Origin: Saprospiraceae bacterium
GTDB taxonomy: Bacteria; Bacteroidota; Bacteroidia; Chitinophagales; Saprospiraceae
Direction: 5' to 3'
DNA: 50,566 nucleotides
NCBI GenBank assembly: GCA_017996375.1
Contig: JAGOHC010000006.1
Coordinates: 1-50,566, forward strand
Position numbers and translations under genes: made by a program. The notes under the pieces were generated by a model, which saw nothing but the letters and a program-made list of their open reading frames with translations, was not told where the DNA came from and ran no database searches. Shown one piece after another: positions 17,265 through 25,326 of this stretch. Each line of letters begins with the position of its first letter. The first letter of the stretch is position 1.

Positions 17265-18380
17265 ATGAAGTTTAGGGTTTCGTCTTCCGAGCTGCTTCGC
17301 CAAGTGCAGATTGCCCACGGCGCAATAGCCTCTAATCCAGTATTGCCAATTTTAGAAGATTTTCTGTTCGTCATTGACGGCAACCAGCTTAGCATATCCT
17401 CTACCGATTTAGAAACTTCTATTTCTACCAGCATTGAAATAGCAGAGTCGGATAGCAATGGCAGCATCGCTATTCCTGCAAAGATACTATTAGATACCCT
17501 CAAAGCACTTCCGTCGCAACCCATCACTTTCGCGATTAACGATAACCAAGGCATTGAAATAACCTCCGAATATGGCAGGTACAAATTGGTAGGAGAACAA
17601 GGCGCAGACTTCCCAAAAATACCCCAGGCAGAGGTTGCAAAAAATATAACTATCCCGTCGCAAACATTACTGCATGGCATTAACAAAACGTTATTCGCTA
17701 CCAGCAATGACGAGTTGCGTGCAGCCATGTCCGGTGTTTATTTTCAGATAGAGCCCAATGCGCTCACGTTTGTTGCCACCGATGCACACCGCTTGGTGCG
17801 CTACAAAGCAACGAACATTTTAAGTGATGAATCAACAAGTTTTATCGTGCCAAAAAAGGCACTGAACTTATTAAAAAATGCACTCTCCGCCGGCACAGAA
17901 GTAACGCTATCTTTCAATAACGCCAATGCATTTTTCAGCTTTGATAATGTGAATATGGTTTGCCGATTAATTGATGCACGCTATCCCGACTATAACGCTG
18001 TTATTCCGACAGACAACCCAAGTACCCTGCAAATTGCTCGCAACGATTTTCAGAACTCGCTGAAGCGGATTGCCATCTATGCTAATAAAACTACCAACCA
18101 AGTAGTGCTGACTATTTCAGATAATAGCCTCAATATTTCGGCGCAAGATGTGGACTTCTCGAACGAAGCTACCGAACAGCAGCCGTGCAGCTTTGACGGC
18201 AGCCCTATTACCATCGGCTTTAACGCTAAATTTTTGATTGAAATGCTGGGCGCAATGGAAGGCGACGAAATAACACTTTCACTTTCGACACCAAGTCGAG
18301 CAGGAGTGCTCCGCCCTACCATCAACAAAGAACATGAGGATATTCTTATGCTCGTCATGCCGGTTATGTTACACCACTAA
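17265..18380 (+). CDS. dnaN: DNA polymerase III subunit beta (sliding clamp)
   Basis: The sliding clamp is a ring-shaped homodimer that tethers DNA polymerase III to DNA. The 371-residue product shows the three-domain clamp architecture: MKFRVSSSELLRQVQ at the start, NPVLPILEDFLF, the domain-2 segment FATSNDELRAAMSGVYF with the characteristic TDAHRLVRYK (about 168-177), and the C-terminal MLVMPVM motif that forms part of the protein-binding pocket. The start is the ATG at 17265; a TTG six bases upstream is less likely. It is followed 10 bases later by a PrsW-like gene. There is no dnaA beside it. Confidence 0.96.
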   Translation: MKFRVSSSELLRQVQIAHGAIASNPVLPILEDFLFVIDGNQLSISSTDLETSISTSIEIAESDSNGSIAIPAKILLDTLKALPSQPITFAINDNQGIEITSEYGRYKLVGEQGADFPKIPQAEVAKNITIPSQTLLHGINKTLFATSNDELRAAMSGVYFQIEPNALTFVATDAHRLVRYKATNILSDESTSFIVPKKALNLLKNALSAGTEVTLSFNNANAFFSFDNVNMVCRLIDARYPDYNAVIPTDNPSTLQIARNDFQNSLKRIAIYANKTTNQVVLTISDNSLNISAQDVDFSNEATEQQPCSFDGSPITIGFNAKFLIEMLGAMEGDEITLSLSTPSRAGVLRPTINKEHEDILMLVMPVMLHH

Positions 18381-18390
18381 TGCACACATA

Positions 18391-19077
18391 ATGCTCACTG
18401 CCGCCGCTATTATAGTAGCTATTTTGCCTGGTCTGCTTTTTTGCTATCTATTAGCGTATGTTGTGGATGTACAGCGTGAGGCTTATGCGCCATTGCTGCT
18501 ATGTTTTGCGCTGGGTATTTTAGTTACCCTTCCGGTAATGTTTATTCAAACGGCGATTGCCGATTATGGATTTGAAGAAACAAAAAGCCTCGGTAATATT
18601 TTTTTGTCTGCATTTTTGCTCATCGCACTCTGCGAAGAAACGTTTAAGTTTTTGGGATTCATCTTTCCTTACAACATCACCGATTTTGACGAGCCGATTG
18701 ATGGCGTTGTATTTGTCGGTATGCTGTCAATGGGATTTGCCACTACCGAAAATGTTTTATACGCTTACGAAATGGGTATCGCTACGGCTATCACGCGTGG
18801 GCTGACGGCTGTGCCTATCCATGCAGCTATTGGTGTTATTAGTGGCTACTATCTGGCGAAAGCCAAATTTGATACCACACAAACCGCACAACTTTGGCTG
18901 ACAAAAGGTTTTTTTGTTGCGGTGCTAACACATGGCATATATGATTTTTTTATTATACAAAACATCCATGAATACCTGATGTTGGGCGCTTTGGTTTGGC
19001 TGTTGCTGATAGGCTATTGGGCATATGTTTGTATCCGCGAGCTAAGGGTTGTACCCACCACACCACCACAGGGTTAA
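18391..19077 (+). CDS. PrsW-family intramembrane metalloprotease
   Basis: This 228-residue polytopic membrane protein has about six to seven hydrophobic segments. Family motifs visible: CEETFKFLGF (Glu-Glu plus Lys, about 83-92), GMLSMGFATTENVLYA (about 112-127), HAAIGVISGYY (about 148) and HGIYDFF (about 190-196). The glutamates and histidines are the proposed metal ligands. PrsW in Bacillus cleaves an anti-sigma factor; the target here is unknown. The ATG at 18391 is chosen because the frame upstream overlaps dnaN and lacks membrane character. The stop shares bases with the convergent mscS stop (TTAA, 19074-19077). Confidence 0.85.
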   Translation: MLTAAAIIVAILPGLLFCYLLAYVVDVQREAYAPLLLCFALGILVTLPVMFIQTAIADYGFEETKSLGNIFLSAFLLIALCEETFKFLGFIFPYNITDFDEPIDGVVFVGMLSMGFATTENVLYAYEMGIATAITRGLTAVPIHAAIGVISGYYLAKAKFDTTQTAQLWLTKGFFVAVLTHGIYDFFIIQNIHEYLMLGALVWLLLIGYWAYVCIRELRVVPTTPPQG

Positions 19078-19961
19078 TCGGCTAAATCACCTACTATGTT
19101 TTTAATATCCTCTTCCTTGCGGTGGATGATAATGCGGTGCGGATATGGTATTTCGATATGCTCCTCATCAAATCGCTTTTTGATATTTTCAATAATATCG
19201 CAATAGAGGTCAAATGCTGAAGCGGAATCTTTTGTCCATGCCCACCCACGAATGCGTATGGCATACTCACCAAGCGAAATTACTTTTACAGGCACTTCGG
19301 GATCGCCGTTTGCAATTTGCTCTGTTGTGCGAGCATCAATATGCAAAGGATGGTGCAAAATTTCGTGTTCTAATATTTTTTTTGCTGTTTCTAAATTTGC
19401 TTCGTAGCTGATATCTACTTCTATGAACTTGCATATCTTATCATCGCCGAAATCGGAGTTGGTAATAATTTCTTGATTAATTACGGCGTTAGGGATGATG
19501 ATGCGGCGATTCTCAAAATCGCGGATAATGGTGTGGCGTAAGGTAATATCCTCTACTATACCGCTTAACGAATTGTCGCGGAGTTTGAGTCTGTCATTCA
19601 CCCGAAAGGGTTTAAAAATAACAATAAATAGCCCGCTAATAATATTGCCCAATGCTTGTTGTGAAGCAAAACCGACCGCTACGGCGAGTATCCCAGCACC
19701 GGCGAGTAAGGAGCTTGCCAAAGAGCGCAGTTTTGGCACTTCGTAAATTGCCCAACTAAAGCCAATTATGTAAATAACTGCCATGAGGAAATGCCCGACA
19801 AACTTGTAATTGGTAGGGTCGTTGTGGATGATAGCTGTTGATTTTTGGATGAACCGCGAGTAAGTTCTATTGAAAATATATCCGGCTATCAGCGTGCCGA
19901 AGATGATAAAAATTACTTGCAGAATGTCTTCAAGTTTTGGCGATACGAAGAATGTGTCCAT
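19074..19961 (-). CDS. Small-conductance mechanosensitive channel (MscS family)
   Basis: MscS channels open under membrane tension to release solutes during osmotic down-shock. From the ATG at 19961 the product has 295 residues, with hydrophobic segments at about 10-30 and 55-78. The pore-lining TM3 helix is recognisable in SLLAGAGILAVAVGFASQQALGNIISGLF, followed by the beta-domain FKPFRVNDRLKLRDNSLSGIVEDITL. The C-terminal alpha-beta domain ends with EEHIEIPYPHRII, typical of the family. A longer open frame reaches 20276 but overlaps the divergent lipoprotein gene and is not needed. It converges on the PrsW-like gene with overlapping stop codons. Confidence 0.92.
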   Translation of the reverse strand: MDTFFVSPKLEDILQVIFIIFGTLIAGYIFNRTYSRFIQKSTAIIHNDPTNYKFVGHFLMAVIYIIGFSWAIYEVPKLRSLASSLLAGAGILAVAVGFASQQALGNIISGLFIVIFKPFRVNDRLKLRDNSLSGIVEDITLRHTIIRDFENRRIIIPNAVINQEIITNSDFGDDKICKFIEVDISYEANLETAKKILEHEILHHPLHIDARTTEQIANGDPEVPVKVISLGEYAIRIRGWAWTKDSASAFDLYCDIIENIKKRFDEEHIEIPYPHRIIIHRKEEDIKNIVGDLAD

Positions 19962-20035
19962 ATAGTTTTTTACTAAATTTATTACAAATTTATAAAAAAT
20001 GCCAACAGGGTATCGGTTAAAAACTATACAAAAAG

Positions 20036-20067
20036 TTACAAGCACTATTTTAAAAACGATACCTTTG
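20036..20067 (+). promoter_or_regulatory. Candidate promoter of the oligopeptide-binding lipoprotein gene
   Basis: TACCTTTG (20060-20067) fits the -7 consensus, with TTA (20036-20038) 21 bases upstream. The start codon at 20113 follows 45 bases later. It lies in the divergent spacer upstream of mscS. Confidence 0.45.
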
Positions 20068-20112
20068 TTGCCAGACAAATCATTTTCTAAACCCGTTTCT
20101 AAACATACCTTT

Positions 20113-21879
20113 ATGCGCCTAACAATTTTTTCTGGTAAAATATTTGTGTTAAGCAGCCTCTTAGTGTTGATTTTTGCAAGTTGCAAAACTGACTCGAAGC
20201 GCGAAATTTTTGCCGTGAATATCCGCCTAAATAATGAGCCAGATAAGCTACAACCATTTGTTACGACCAACGCCATTGCAGGTCAGCTCAACGAGTTGAT
20301 TTTTGGAAAATTAATAACTTTTGACCCCACCACGCTTCAGCCGATACCAATGCTGGCAACATCGTTGCCCGTTGTTGCGCCTATTGACACCGGTGCAAAC
20401 AAAGGCGGTACTGCCTACACTTTTGAGTTACAGCCTGATGCAGTTTGGGATAATGGCAAGCCTATTTTAGCAAGCGATTATATCTTCACCCTCAAAACCA
20501 TCATGAATCCTAAAGTGCCCGCTCAAGCATGGCGTGGCGGTTTGGGCTTTATTAAAGATGTAGTGCCGGATGTTCAAAATCCAAAAAAGTTTACCATCAT
20601 TGCCAATGAACGCTACATGATGGCAGAGCAAGTTTGCGGCGATATTTACTTACTACCCGAATATATTTATGATGAAAAGGGATTAATGCGCGATATTCCT
20701 CTGAGCGACTTAGCCAATGAAAAAAAGGCTGTTTTATTAGCAGATAAAGACCCGCGCTTACAGCAGTTTGCCGACCAATTTGCGAACCCAAAATTTGTCC
20801 GTGAGAAAGGTGGCGTTGTTGGTTGCGGCGCGTACCAATTAGATAATTGGGCTACTGGCGAGCGCATTGTACTATCCAAAAAAGAAAATTGGTGGGGCGA
20901 TAAGCTCGCTGCAAAATATCCCGCGTTAGTGGCGCATCCGGTAAAGTTGGTGTATAAGGTTGTGAAAGATAACAATACCGCATTAACCATGCTCAAAGAA
21001 GGAACGTTAGATGTATGTGCTACTATACCGCCCAAAGCGTTTTCGGAGTTGCAGAAAAATGATGCAGTTACAACGAAATACAATTTATACGCCGCACCTA
21101 CAATGAAATATTTTTTGTTAGCTTTCAACGGTGGTAATAATGCTAAGTTAGCTGATAAGCGCGTGCGCCAAGCTATCGCACATCTCTTAAACACCGACCA
21201 AGTGGTTACTACCCTGATGAAAGGTATGGCAGCACCAATAACGGGTCCTATTTTACCATCAACGGATTATTACAATACGACATTACAACCGATTAAATTG
21301 GATGTCGAAAAAGCAAGAACGCTACTGAAAGAAGCTGGCTGGGCAGATACAAATGGTAATGGCACCGTGGATAAAAAAGTAAATGGCAAAACTACCGAAT
21401 TGGATATACACGTATTGGTGGGTACTTCGGGTGAGGTGGCGCAAAAAATGACGCTACTCTTGCAAGAAGAAGCAAAAAAAGCTGGCGTAAACGTGCAGTT
21501 GGACGTAAAAGAGCAAAACGTCATTCAAGAATTGCAAAAAAAGCGGCAGTTTGATTTGGTAGCAATGGCGGTTTCTTTAGAACCCGGCCTATACGACCCT
21601 TATCAATATTGGCATACTGACAATAACACGCCTGACGGCTCAAATCGCTTTGGCTTCGGCAACGCAACTACCGACAAACTTATTGAAGACTTGCGCAGCA
21701 CGTTGGATAAAACAAAGCGCGATGCGTTATACAAACAACTGCAAGGAGTCATTTACGAAGAGCAGCCCGCTATCTTTTTGGTGACACCCAAGGAGTGTAT
21801 CGCCATCAATAAGCGATTGAAAAATGCTGCACCTTCTGCTATGCGCCCTAACTATCGCGAAGCGAGTTTTGAACAGTAG
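20113..21879 (+). CDS. Peptide ABC transporter substrate-binding lipoprotein (SBP_bac_5)
   Basis: This is a periplasmic binding protein of the OppA/DppA class, anchored as a lipoprotein. From the ATG at 20113 the product is 588 residues with a lipobox LIFASC (lipidated Cys24). Family signs: PMLATSLPVV followed by the YTFELQPDAVWDNGKPILASDYIFTLK block (about 95-120), KRVRQAIAHLLNTDQVV in the middle, GPILPSTDYY, and the LLKEAGWADTNGNGTVDKKV calcium-loop-like stretch (about 408-427). The upstream part of the long frame (from 19999) overlaps the mscS region and lacks a signal peptide, so the ATG before the lipobox is chosen. No permease or ATPase genes are adjacent. It converges with the glycogen synthase gene. 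Confidence 0.9.
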   Translation: MRLTIFSGKIFVLSSLLVLIFASCKTDSKREIFAVNIRLNNEPDKLQPFVTTNAIAGQLNELIFGKLITFDPTTLQPIPMLATSLPVVAPIDTGANKGGTAYTFELQPDAVWDNGKPILASDYIFTLKTIMNPKVPAQAWRGGLGFIKDVVPDVQNPKKFTIIANERYMMAEQVCGDIYLLPEYIYDEKGLMRDIPLSDLANEKKAVLLADKDPRLQQFADQFANPKFVREKGGVVGCGAYQLDNWATGERIVLSKKENWWGDKLAAKYPALVAHPVKLVYKVVKDNNTALTMLKEGTLDVCATIPPKAFSELQKNDAVTTKYNLYAAPTMKYFLLAFNGGNNAKLADKRVRQAIAHLLNTDQVVTTLMKGMAAPITGPILPSTDYYNTTLQPIKLDVEKARTLLKEAGWADTNGNGTVDKKVNGKTTELDIHVLVGTSGEVAQKMTLLLQEEAKKAGVNVQLDVKEQNVIQELQKKRQFDLVAMAVSLEPGLYDPYQYWHTDNNTPDGSNRFGFGNATTDKLIEDLRSTLDKTKRDALYKQLQGVIYEEQPAIFLVTPKECIAINKRLKNAAPSAMRPNYREASFEQ

Positions 21880-21890
21880 TTCGTTTTATA

Positions 21891-23699
21891 TTATTTAGGC
21901 ATCCGCTCTATGGCTAACTTGTAGGCTTCGAGGTAGTAACGCCCTAAGTTGCGCCACGAGAATGTTTCGGCAACATTCTCAACGTTATTGCGCTGCATGA
22001 TGCGCTCACGCCGCGAGAGTTTCACGAAATCAAATAGGTAGTCAGTCAATTCTTCGGCGGCTTCATCGAAGGTTTGGTTGCGGCGGCGCACTACATAAAT
22101 GCCGTTTTCGTCCACACTCTTCAGGTTTTGTTTGGCAAAATCGCCGAATCCGGCTAAGTCGCTCGTGACGGTAGGGATACCAAATGCCAAACACTCTACC
22201 GGGGTGTAGCCCCACGGCTCGTAATAGCTCGGGAAGATACCCAAATGGCAACCGCGTACAAACTGTTGATAATCTAATTTAAACAACGGATTAGTAGAAT
22301 CTATAAAATCGGGATGGTAGATAATTTTAACTGGGTCATCCGCAAGGTTAAACAAATGTGCATTCCGCATATATTGTAAAATTTCGTCATGCGAGTCATC
22401 TTTTAAGTTATGCGTGACGATAATCGGTAAGTGATTGCTCTTCCACGATTGGATAGTTTTGCGGAAGCGGAAACGCCAATAATCATCCACTAATTCATTC
22501 AAATCCGGTAGGTTGTAATCGCCTTCTTGTGCTGCCCGATAAAACAATTTTTTTTGCAGTTGCCGTACAATTTCATCGCAGGTTTCTTTAATTTCTCCCA
22601 TCAAGGAGCGCATCTCCAATACAGAAGGGTTAATGGTATGATACGGGCGTTTGGTAACAAAAAACATCACTACCGTTTTACCTAATTTTGCCTTCTGCAT
22701 CCGCAAATTGAGGCGACGCAATGCCTCTAATGTGAGGTCGTATCCTTTATTGACAAACTCGTATCGTCCGGAGGTGAAGAAATAAATCGTATTATCTAAA
22801 TCGAACGTATAATTATTAAAGAAATGCCCCATGACGAACTCATGAATTTTCTCCTTATACGCCAAGTGCATATTTTGAAATTCATGCGTAGCGATAAAAC
22901 GTGTAATGCTCATGCCATTCGGCAAAATAATATCTGATTCTCTATCCAATAAATATTTACATTCGTTGTCTGTAACACGGCTTACGGTACTCATCACATC
23001 AGCGTTAGCGGCGGAGAGTCGCTCAATCATTACTTGCGGCTCAATAGCATAACGCTTCATTTCTTGTGCCCAATTTATGTTGTGTAACTTTTTGTAAAAG
23101 TTCAAATCATTCATCGCCATATATCGCCCGAGCGAAGTGGCATGAGTAGTAAATACCGTCGCCATACGAAGCTGCTGCCGTTTGATTTCCATGATGGGCA
23201 TACTCGCCATCCATTCATGAAAATGGGCGATGATGGGTTTATCGGTTACTTCGGGTTTTGCCAATCGCTTTAGGTATTGGAATGTCAGCCAACCAAAGGC
23301 AGCCACCTTATCCACTAGGGGGTCACCGTTAAAAGGCAAGCCATGATTTTGGTAATACTCCTGCTTAATAAGGTGCATTTTTGCATTAGCCTGCTGCAAC
23401 GGCATCAATACTACTTTAGGTTTTCCGGCAATGAGCCAATCCCCATAGTATATTTCAAAACCATCATTACGCATTTGTACAATGGCTTTCCCGAAAGGAT
23501 CATCAAATGCTTCCGTAGGTTCAAACTCAATGGGCAGTCTATCAGATAGCATTGGTCCGATGGTGCAATAGTTGTCGCCCCACCGCTCGGTGATATAGGG
23601 CGCTTTCGATTGAATCACGGTATAGATGCCGCCTACTTTATTGCAAATCTCCCAAGCAGTTTCGACGAGGAGTGGTTCGTAAAGCGTTGACTTTTCCAT
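21891..23699 (-). CDS. Glycogen synthase, GT3 (eukaryote-like) family
   Basis: This 602-residue glycosyltransferase resembles the animal/fungal GT3 glycogen synthases rather than bacterial GlgA (GT5). The N-terminal segment VETAWEICNKVGGIYTVIQ (about 12-30) and the C-terminal motif PSYYEPWGYTPVECLAFGIP followed by TSDLAGFGDF (about 497-527) are GT3 hallmarks; the latter holds the catalytic glutamates. VAAFGWLTFQYLK and FHEWM in between also match. Expected role: transfer of glucose from a sugar nucleotide onto glycogen. The regulatory phosphorylation tail of animal enzymes is absent. It is downstream of dapD on the same strand (36-base gap). Confidence 0.88.
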   Translation of the reverse strand: MEKSTLYEPLLVETAWEICNKVGGIYTVIQSKAPYITERWGDNYCTIGPMLSDRLPIEFEPTEAFDDPFGKAIVQMRNDGFEIYYGDWLIAGKPKVVLMPLQQANAKMHLIKQEYYQNHGLPFNGDPLVDKVAAFGWLTFQYLKRLAKPEVTDKPIIAHFHEWMASMPIMEIKRQQLRMATVFTTHATSLGRYMAMNDLNFYKKLHNINWAQEMKRYAIEPQVMIERLSAANADVMSTVSRVTDNECKYLLDRESDIILPNGMSITRFIATHEFQNMHLAYKEKIHEFVMGHFFNNYTFDLDNTIYFFTSGRYEFVNKGYDLTLEALRRLNLRMQKAKLGKTVVMFFVTKRPYHTINPSVLEMRSLMGEIKETCDEIVRQLQKKLFYRAAQEGDYNLPDLNELVDDYWRFRFRKTIQSWKSNHLPIIVTHNLKDDSHDEILQYMRNAHLFNLADDPVKIIYHPDFIDSTNPLFKLDYQQFVRGCHLGIFPSYYEPWGYTPVECLAFGIPTVTSDLAGFGDFAKQNLKSVDENGIYVVRRRNQTFDEAAEELTDYLFDFVKLSRRERIMQRNNVENVAETFSWRNLGRYYLEAYKLAIERMPK

Positions 23700-23735
23700 A
23701 AAATTGGCATTAATAGTTTTCCTAATTTAAGTTTA

Positions 23736-24554
23736 TCAGACGGACACGTTGTAGTCGCGCAAGGCTCCGTTTAATGAAGTTTTTTTGTCGGTACTTTCTT
23801 TGCGCTGCCCGATGATGAGGGCGCAAGGCACTTGGTATTCGCCGGCAGGAAATTTTTTGGTATAGCTGCCGGGTATAACTACTGACCGTGCCGGCACAAT
23901 GCCTTTTTGTATAACAGGTGTTGCTTGTGTCACATCTATAATATGCGTAGATTGTGTGATGACGACATTTGCACCTAACACGGCTTCGTGTTCTACGCGC
24001 ACGCCTTCTACAATAATGCATCGCGACCCTATAAAGCAATCATCTTCTATAACTACAGGTGCGGCTTGTATGGGTTCTAACACGCCGCCGATGCCCACGC
24101 CGCCACTGAGGTGTACGTTTTTTCCTATCTGGGCGCATGAGCCTACTGTTGCCCATGTATCTACCATTGTGCCGCTGCCAACATACGCTCCAATATTTAC
24201 GTAGCTGGGCATCAAAATCACTCCTGATTCTATGTGTGCGCCGTACCGCGCAATAGCGTGTGGCACTGCACGCACACCCAACTCTTGATAATTTTGTTTG
24301 AGCGGAATTTTGTCGTAAAACTCAAAAGGTGGAACGTGGTAGGTTTGCATTTCTTGTATCGGAAAATACAAAATGACGGCTTTTTTTACCCATTCATTTA
24401 CTTGCCATTGGTTATTTTCGGTGGGTTCTGCTACGCGGAGTTGTCCTTCGTCTAAGAGTTGAATTACTCTGCGGATAGCTTGTTTGGCTTCCGCCGATTC
24501 TAAGTTCTCGCGTTGTTCCCAAGTCTGTTCAATAATCTGTTGAAGTCGCTGCAT
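23736..24554 (-). CDS. dapD: Tetrahydrodipicolinate N-succinyltransferase
   Basis: DapD transfers succinyl from succinyl-CoA to tetrahydrodipicolinate in the lysine/diaminopimelate pathway. The 272-residue protein has the helical N-terminal domain (MQRLQQIIEQTWEQR), then a left-handed beta-helix of hexapeptide repeats (about 100-215). That region has the conserved stretches VGSGTMVDTWATVGSCAQIG, HLSGGVGIGGVLEPIQAAP and IEDDCFIGSRCIIVEGV. Length and motifs are standard. The gene is followed by the GT3 glycogen synthase on the same strand. The gap upstream to gldD is 141 bases with no feature I can see. Confidence 0.96.
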   Translation of the reverse strand: MQRLQQIIEQTWEQRENLESAEAKQAIRRVIQLLDEGQLRVAEPTENNQWQVNEWVKKAVILYFPIQEMQTYHVPPFEFYDKIPLKQNYQELGVRAVPHAIARYGAHIESGVILMPSYVNIGAYVGSGTMVDTWATVGSCAQIGKNVHLSGGVGIGGVLEPIQAAPVVIEDDCFIGSRCIIVEGVRVEHEAVLGANVVITQSTHIIDVTQATPVIQKGIVPARSVVIPGSYTKKFPAGEYQVPCALIIGQRKESTDKKTSLNGALRDYNVSV

Positions 24555-24695
24555 ACTATTATTTTTAATAGCACCAAATATAATTAAGAATCTGTAAAAT
24601 GCTGTATTATGGCTTAGATAAAATGAGCCAGTACTTTTTGCGTAAGCAAAATAGTTACCTGCGTGCTGAAAGTGTATGTTGTGAGAATGGTTGCG

Positions 24696-25304
24696 TTAGC
24701 GTTTCCATGCAAAGGTATTCACCATCTGATTAACGTCTTGTTTGATGAACTCATAAACGGGTTGTATGGAGTCTAACGCTACATGATTATTGAAGTATAA
24801 TGCGCCACGCAAAAAATGTTTTGTGGAATCGGAAAGATAAAACTGAAGAGGCGTTGCTACGGGTCCGTCAATATAAAATATGTAACCTTTTACGTTTCCG
24901 TGTGCAACGGGTTGTTGGTCAATAAATGTTGCGCGGACGTTATGTTTATCTGTCAGTTCAAAAGCATCGCTTCGCAATTTGTCGAAGGTGTTTTGTCTGT
25001 TAATAGGGTAGTACGTACAATGTATGCGCCCATTGAACATTGGAAACACCACATCGAACCAACATTCATTTAAAGGTTGATCGCTAAAATAATTGGTGTC
25101 TTTTTGTATAGTAGCGTAGGTGGGGTATTCAAACGTGAATCGGCAAAACGAAGTATCAAAAGCTTGATATGTTTTAGGTGGATATATCACGCGCGGATAG
25201 GCACGTGGGCGTGGCATCAACGTTGGGTCATTGCTGCATTGCATACATAACATCATTACGAGTAGCAATGATATTATTTGCGCGATATATCGTTGTTGTA
25301 CCAT
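24696..25304 (-). CDS. gldD: Gliding motility lipoprotein GldD
   Basis: GldD is a lipoprotein required for gliding and linked to type IX secretion in Flavobacterium; its molecular role is not defined. From the ATG at 25304 the product has 202 residues with a signal peptide and lipobox-like LCMQC. Family features: RPRAYPRVIYPPKTYQAFD after the lipid site, FCRFTFEYPTYA, CWFDVVFPMFNGRIHCTYYP, and the strongly conserved C-terminal block FYLSDSTKHFLRGALYF. A longer frame to 25340 would overlap bamA by 14 bases. The gene follows bamA on the same strand with 22 bases between, so co-transcription with bamA is likely. Confidence 0.88.
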   Translation of the reverse strand: MVQQRYIAQIISLLLVMMLCMQCSNDPTLMPRPRAYPRVIYPPKTYQAFDTSFCRFTFEYPTYATIQKDTNYFSDQPLNECWFDVVFPMFNGRIHCTYYPINRQNTFDKLRSDAFELTDKHNVRATFIDQQPVAHGNVKGYIFYIDGPVATPLQFYLSDSTKHFLRGALYFNNHVALDSIQPVYEFIKQDVNQMVNTFAWKR

Positions 25305-25326
25305 AATGTTGTTTTGGGCAACTTGA

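Noticed and set aside
19999..20112. Upstream extension of the oligopeptide-binding protein
   Set aside because: It would bury the lipoprotein signal peptide inside the protein; the ATG at 20113 gives a proper lipobox.
19962..20276. N-terminal extension of the MscS channel gene
   Set aside because: It overlaps the start and promoter of the divergent lipoprotein gene, and the channel family begins at about the ATG at 19961.
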